The position numbers and the translations under genes are program-made. Shown here piece after piece: positions 7,184-7,355 of a DNA stretch of 7,355 nt; the stretch's first letter is position 1; each line of letters begins with the position of its first letter. The stretch lies in NCBI GenBank assembly GCA_041946865.1, contig JBHGBF010000353.1:1-7355 (forward strand), in the 5' to 3' direction. The notes beneath the pieces are model-generated. The model was not told the DNA's origin. It saw nothing but the letters and a program-made list of their open reading frames with translations, and did not search any database. The stretch is from RPQK01 sp041946865. GTDB lineage: Bacteria > Acidobacteriota > UBA6911 > RPQK01.

Positions 7184-7355
<172 letters not shown>

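Overview
The window looks like ordinary chromosome from a GC-rich bacterium, possibly an Acidobacteriota-type soil or sediment lineage. That placement is an inference. It rests on the Tat-exported Gfo/Idh/MocA protein, the redox-enzyme neighbourhood, the mycobacterial-type lysine 6-aminotransferase and the short-unit tandem repeats. No rRNA or other decisive marker is present, so the taxonomy stays tentative. No phage, transposase, CRISPR or defence gene is visible.

Layout, left to right. A plus-strand cluster (201-3705) encodes three dinucleotide-binding proteins. They are a Tat-signal Gfo/Idh/MocA family oxidoreductase with a degenerate active site, a BaiN/YhiN (HI0933)-type FAD flavoprotein, and an atypical SDR/epimerase-like protein. 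The last two overlap by ATGA and are surely co-translated. The 68-nt gap before the flavoprotein holds a small GTTRCC-like repeat remnant and a hairpin. Next comes a minus-strand tRNA-Gly(GCC) with encoded CCA and its own consensus-like sigma70 promoter. Just beyond that promoter lies a plausible plus-strand terminator. A YraN/UPF0102 nuclease-fold gene follows on the plus strand. It converges, with only 31 nt between stops, on a minus-strand pair: cysS (cysteinyl-tRNA synthetase) followed by lat (L-lysine 6-aminotransferase), whose reading frames overlap by 19 nt.

The right edge (7184-7355) is a heptanucleotide tandem array with consensus [G/A/C]GTT[G/A]CC. It has 21 units in perfect phase, then degenerate units, and it runs off the window. 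It begins 32 nt upstream of the cysS start codon, so it occupies the 5' leader or promoter space of the cysS-lat operon.

The genes do not add up to one recognisable pathway. The left cluster may form a small redox module on an unknown substrate. The right operon joins translation (CysRS) to lysine catabolism (allysine formation). The most interesting items are the heptamer array upstream of cysS, its apparent relic 5.8 kb away in opposite orientation, and the loss of the canonical catalytic residues in the Gfo/Idh protein. I did not find convincing evidence of a wholly new system.
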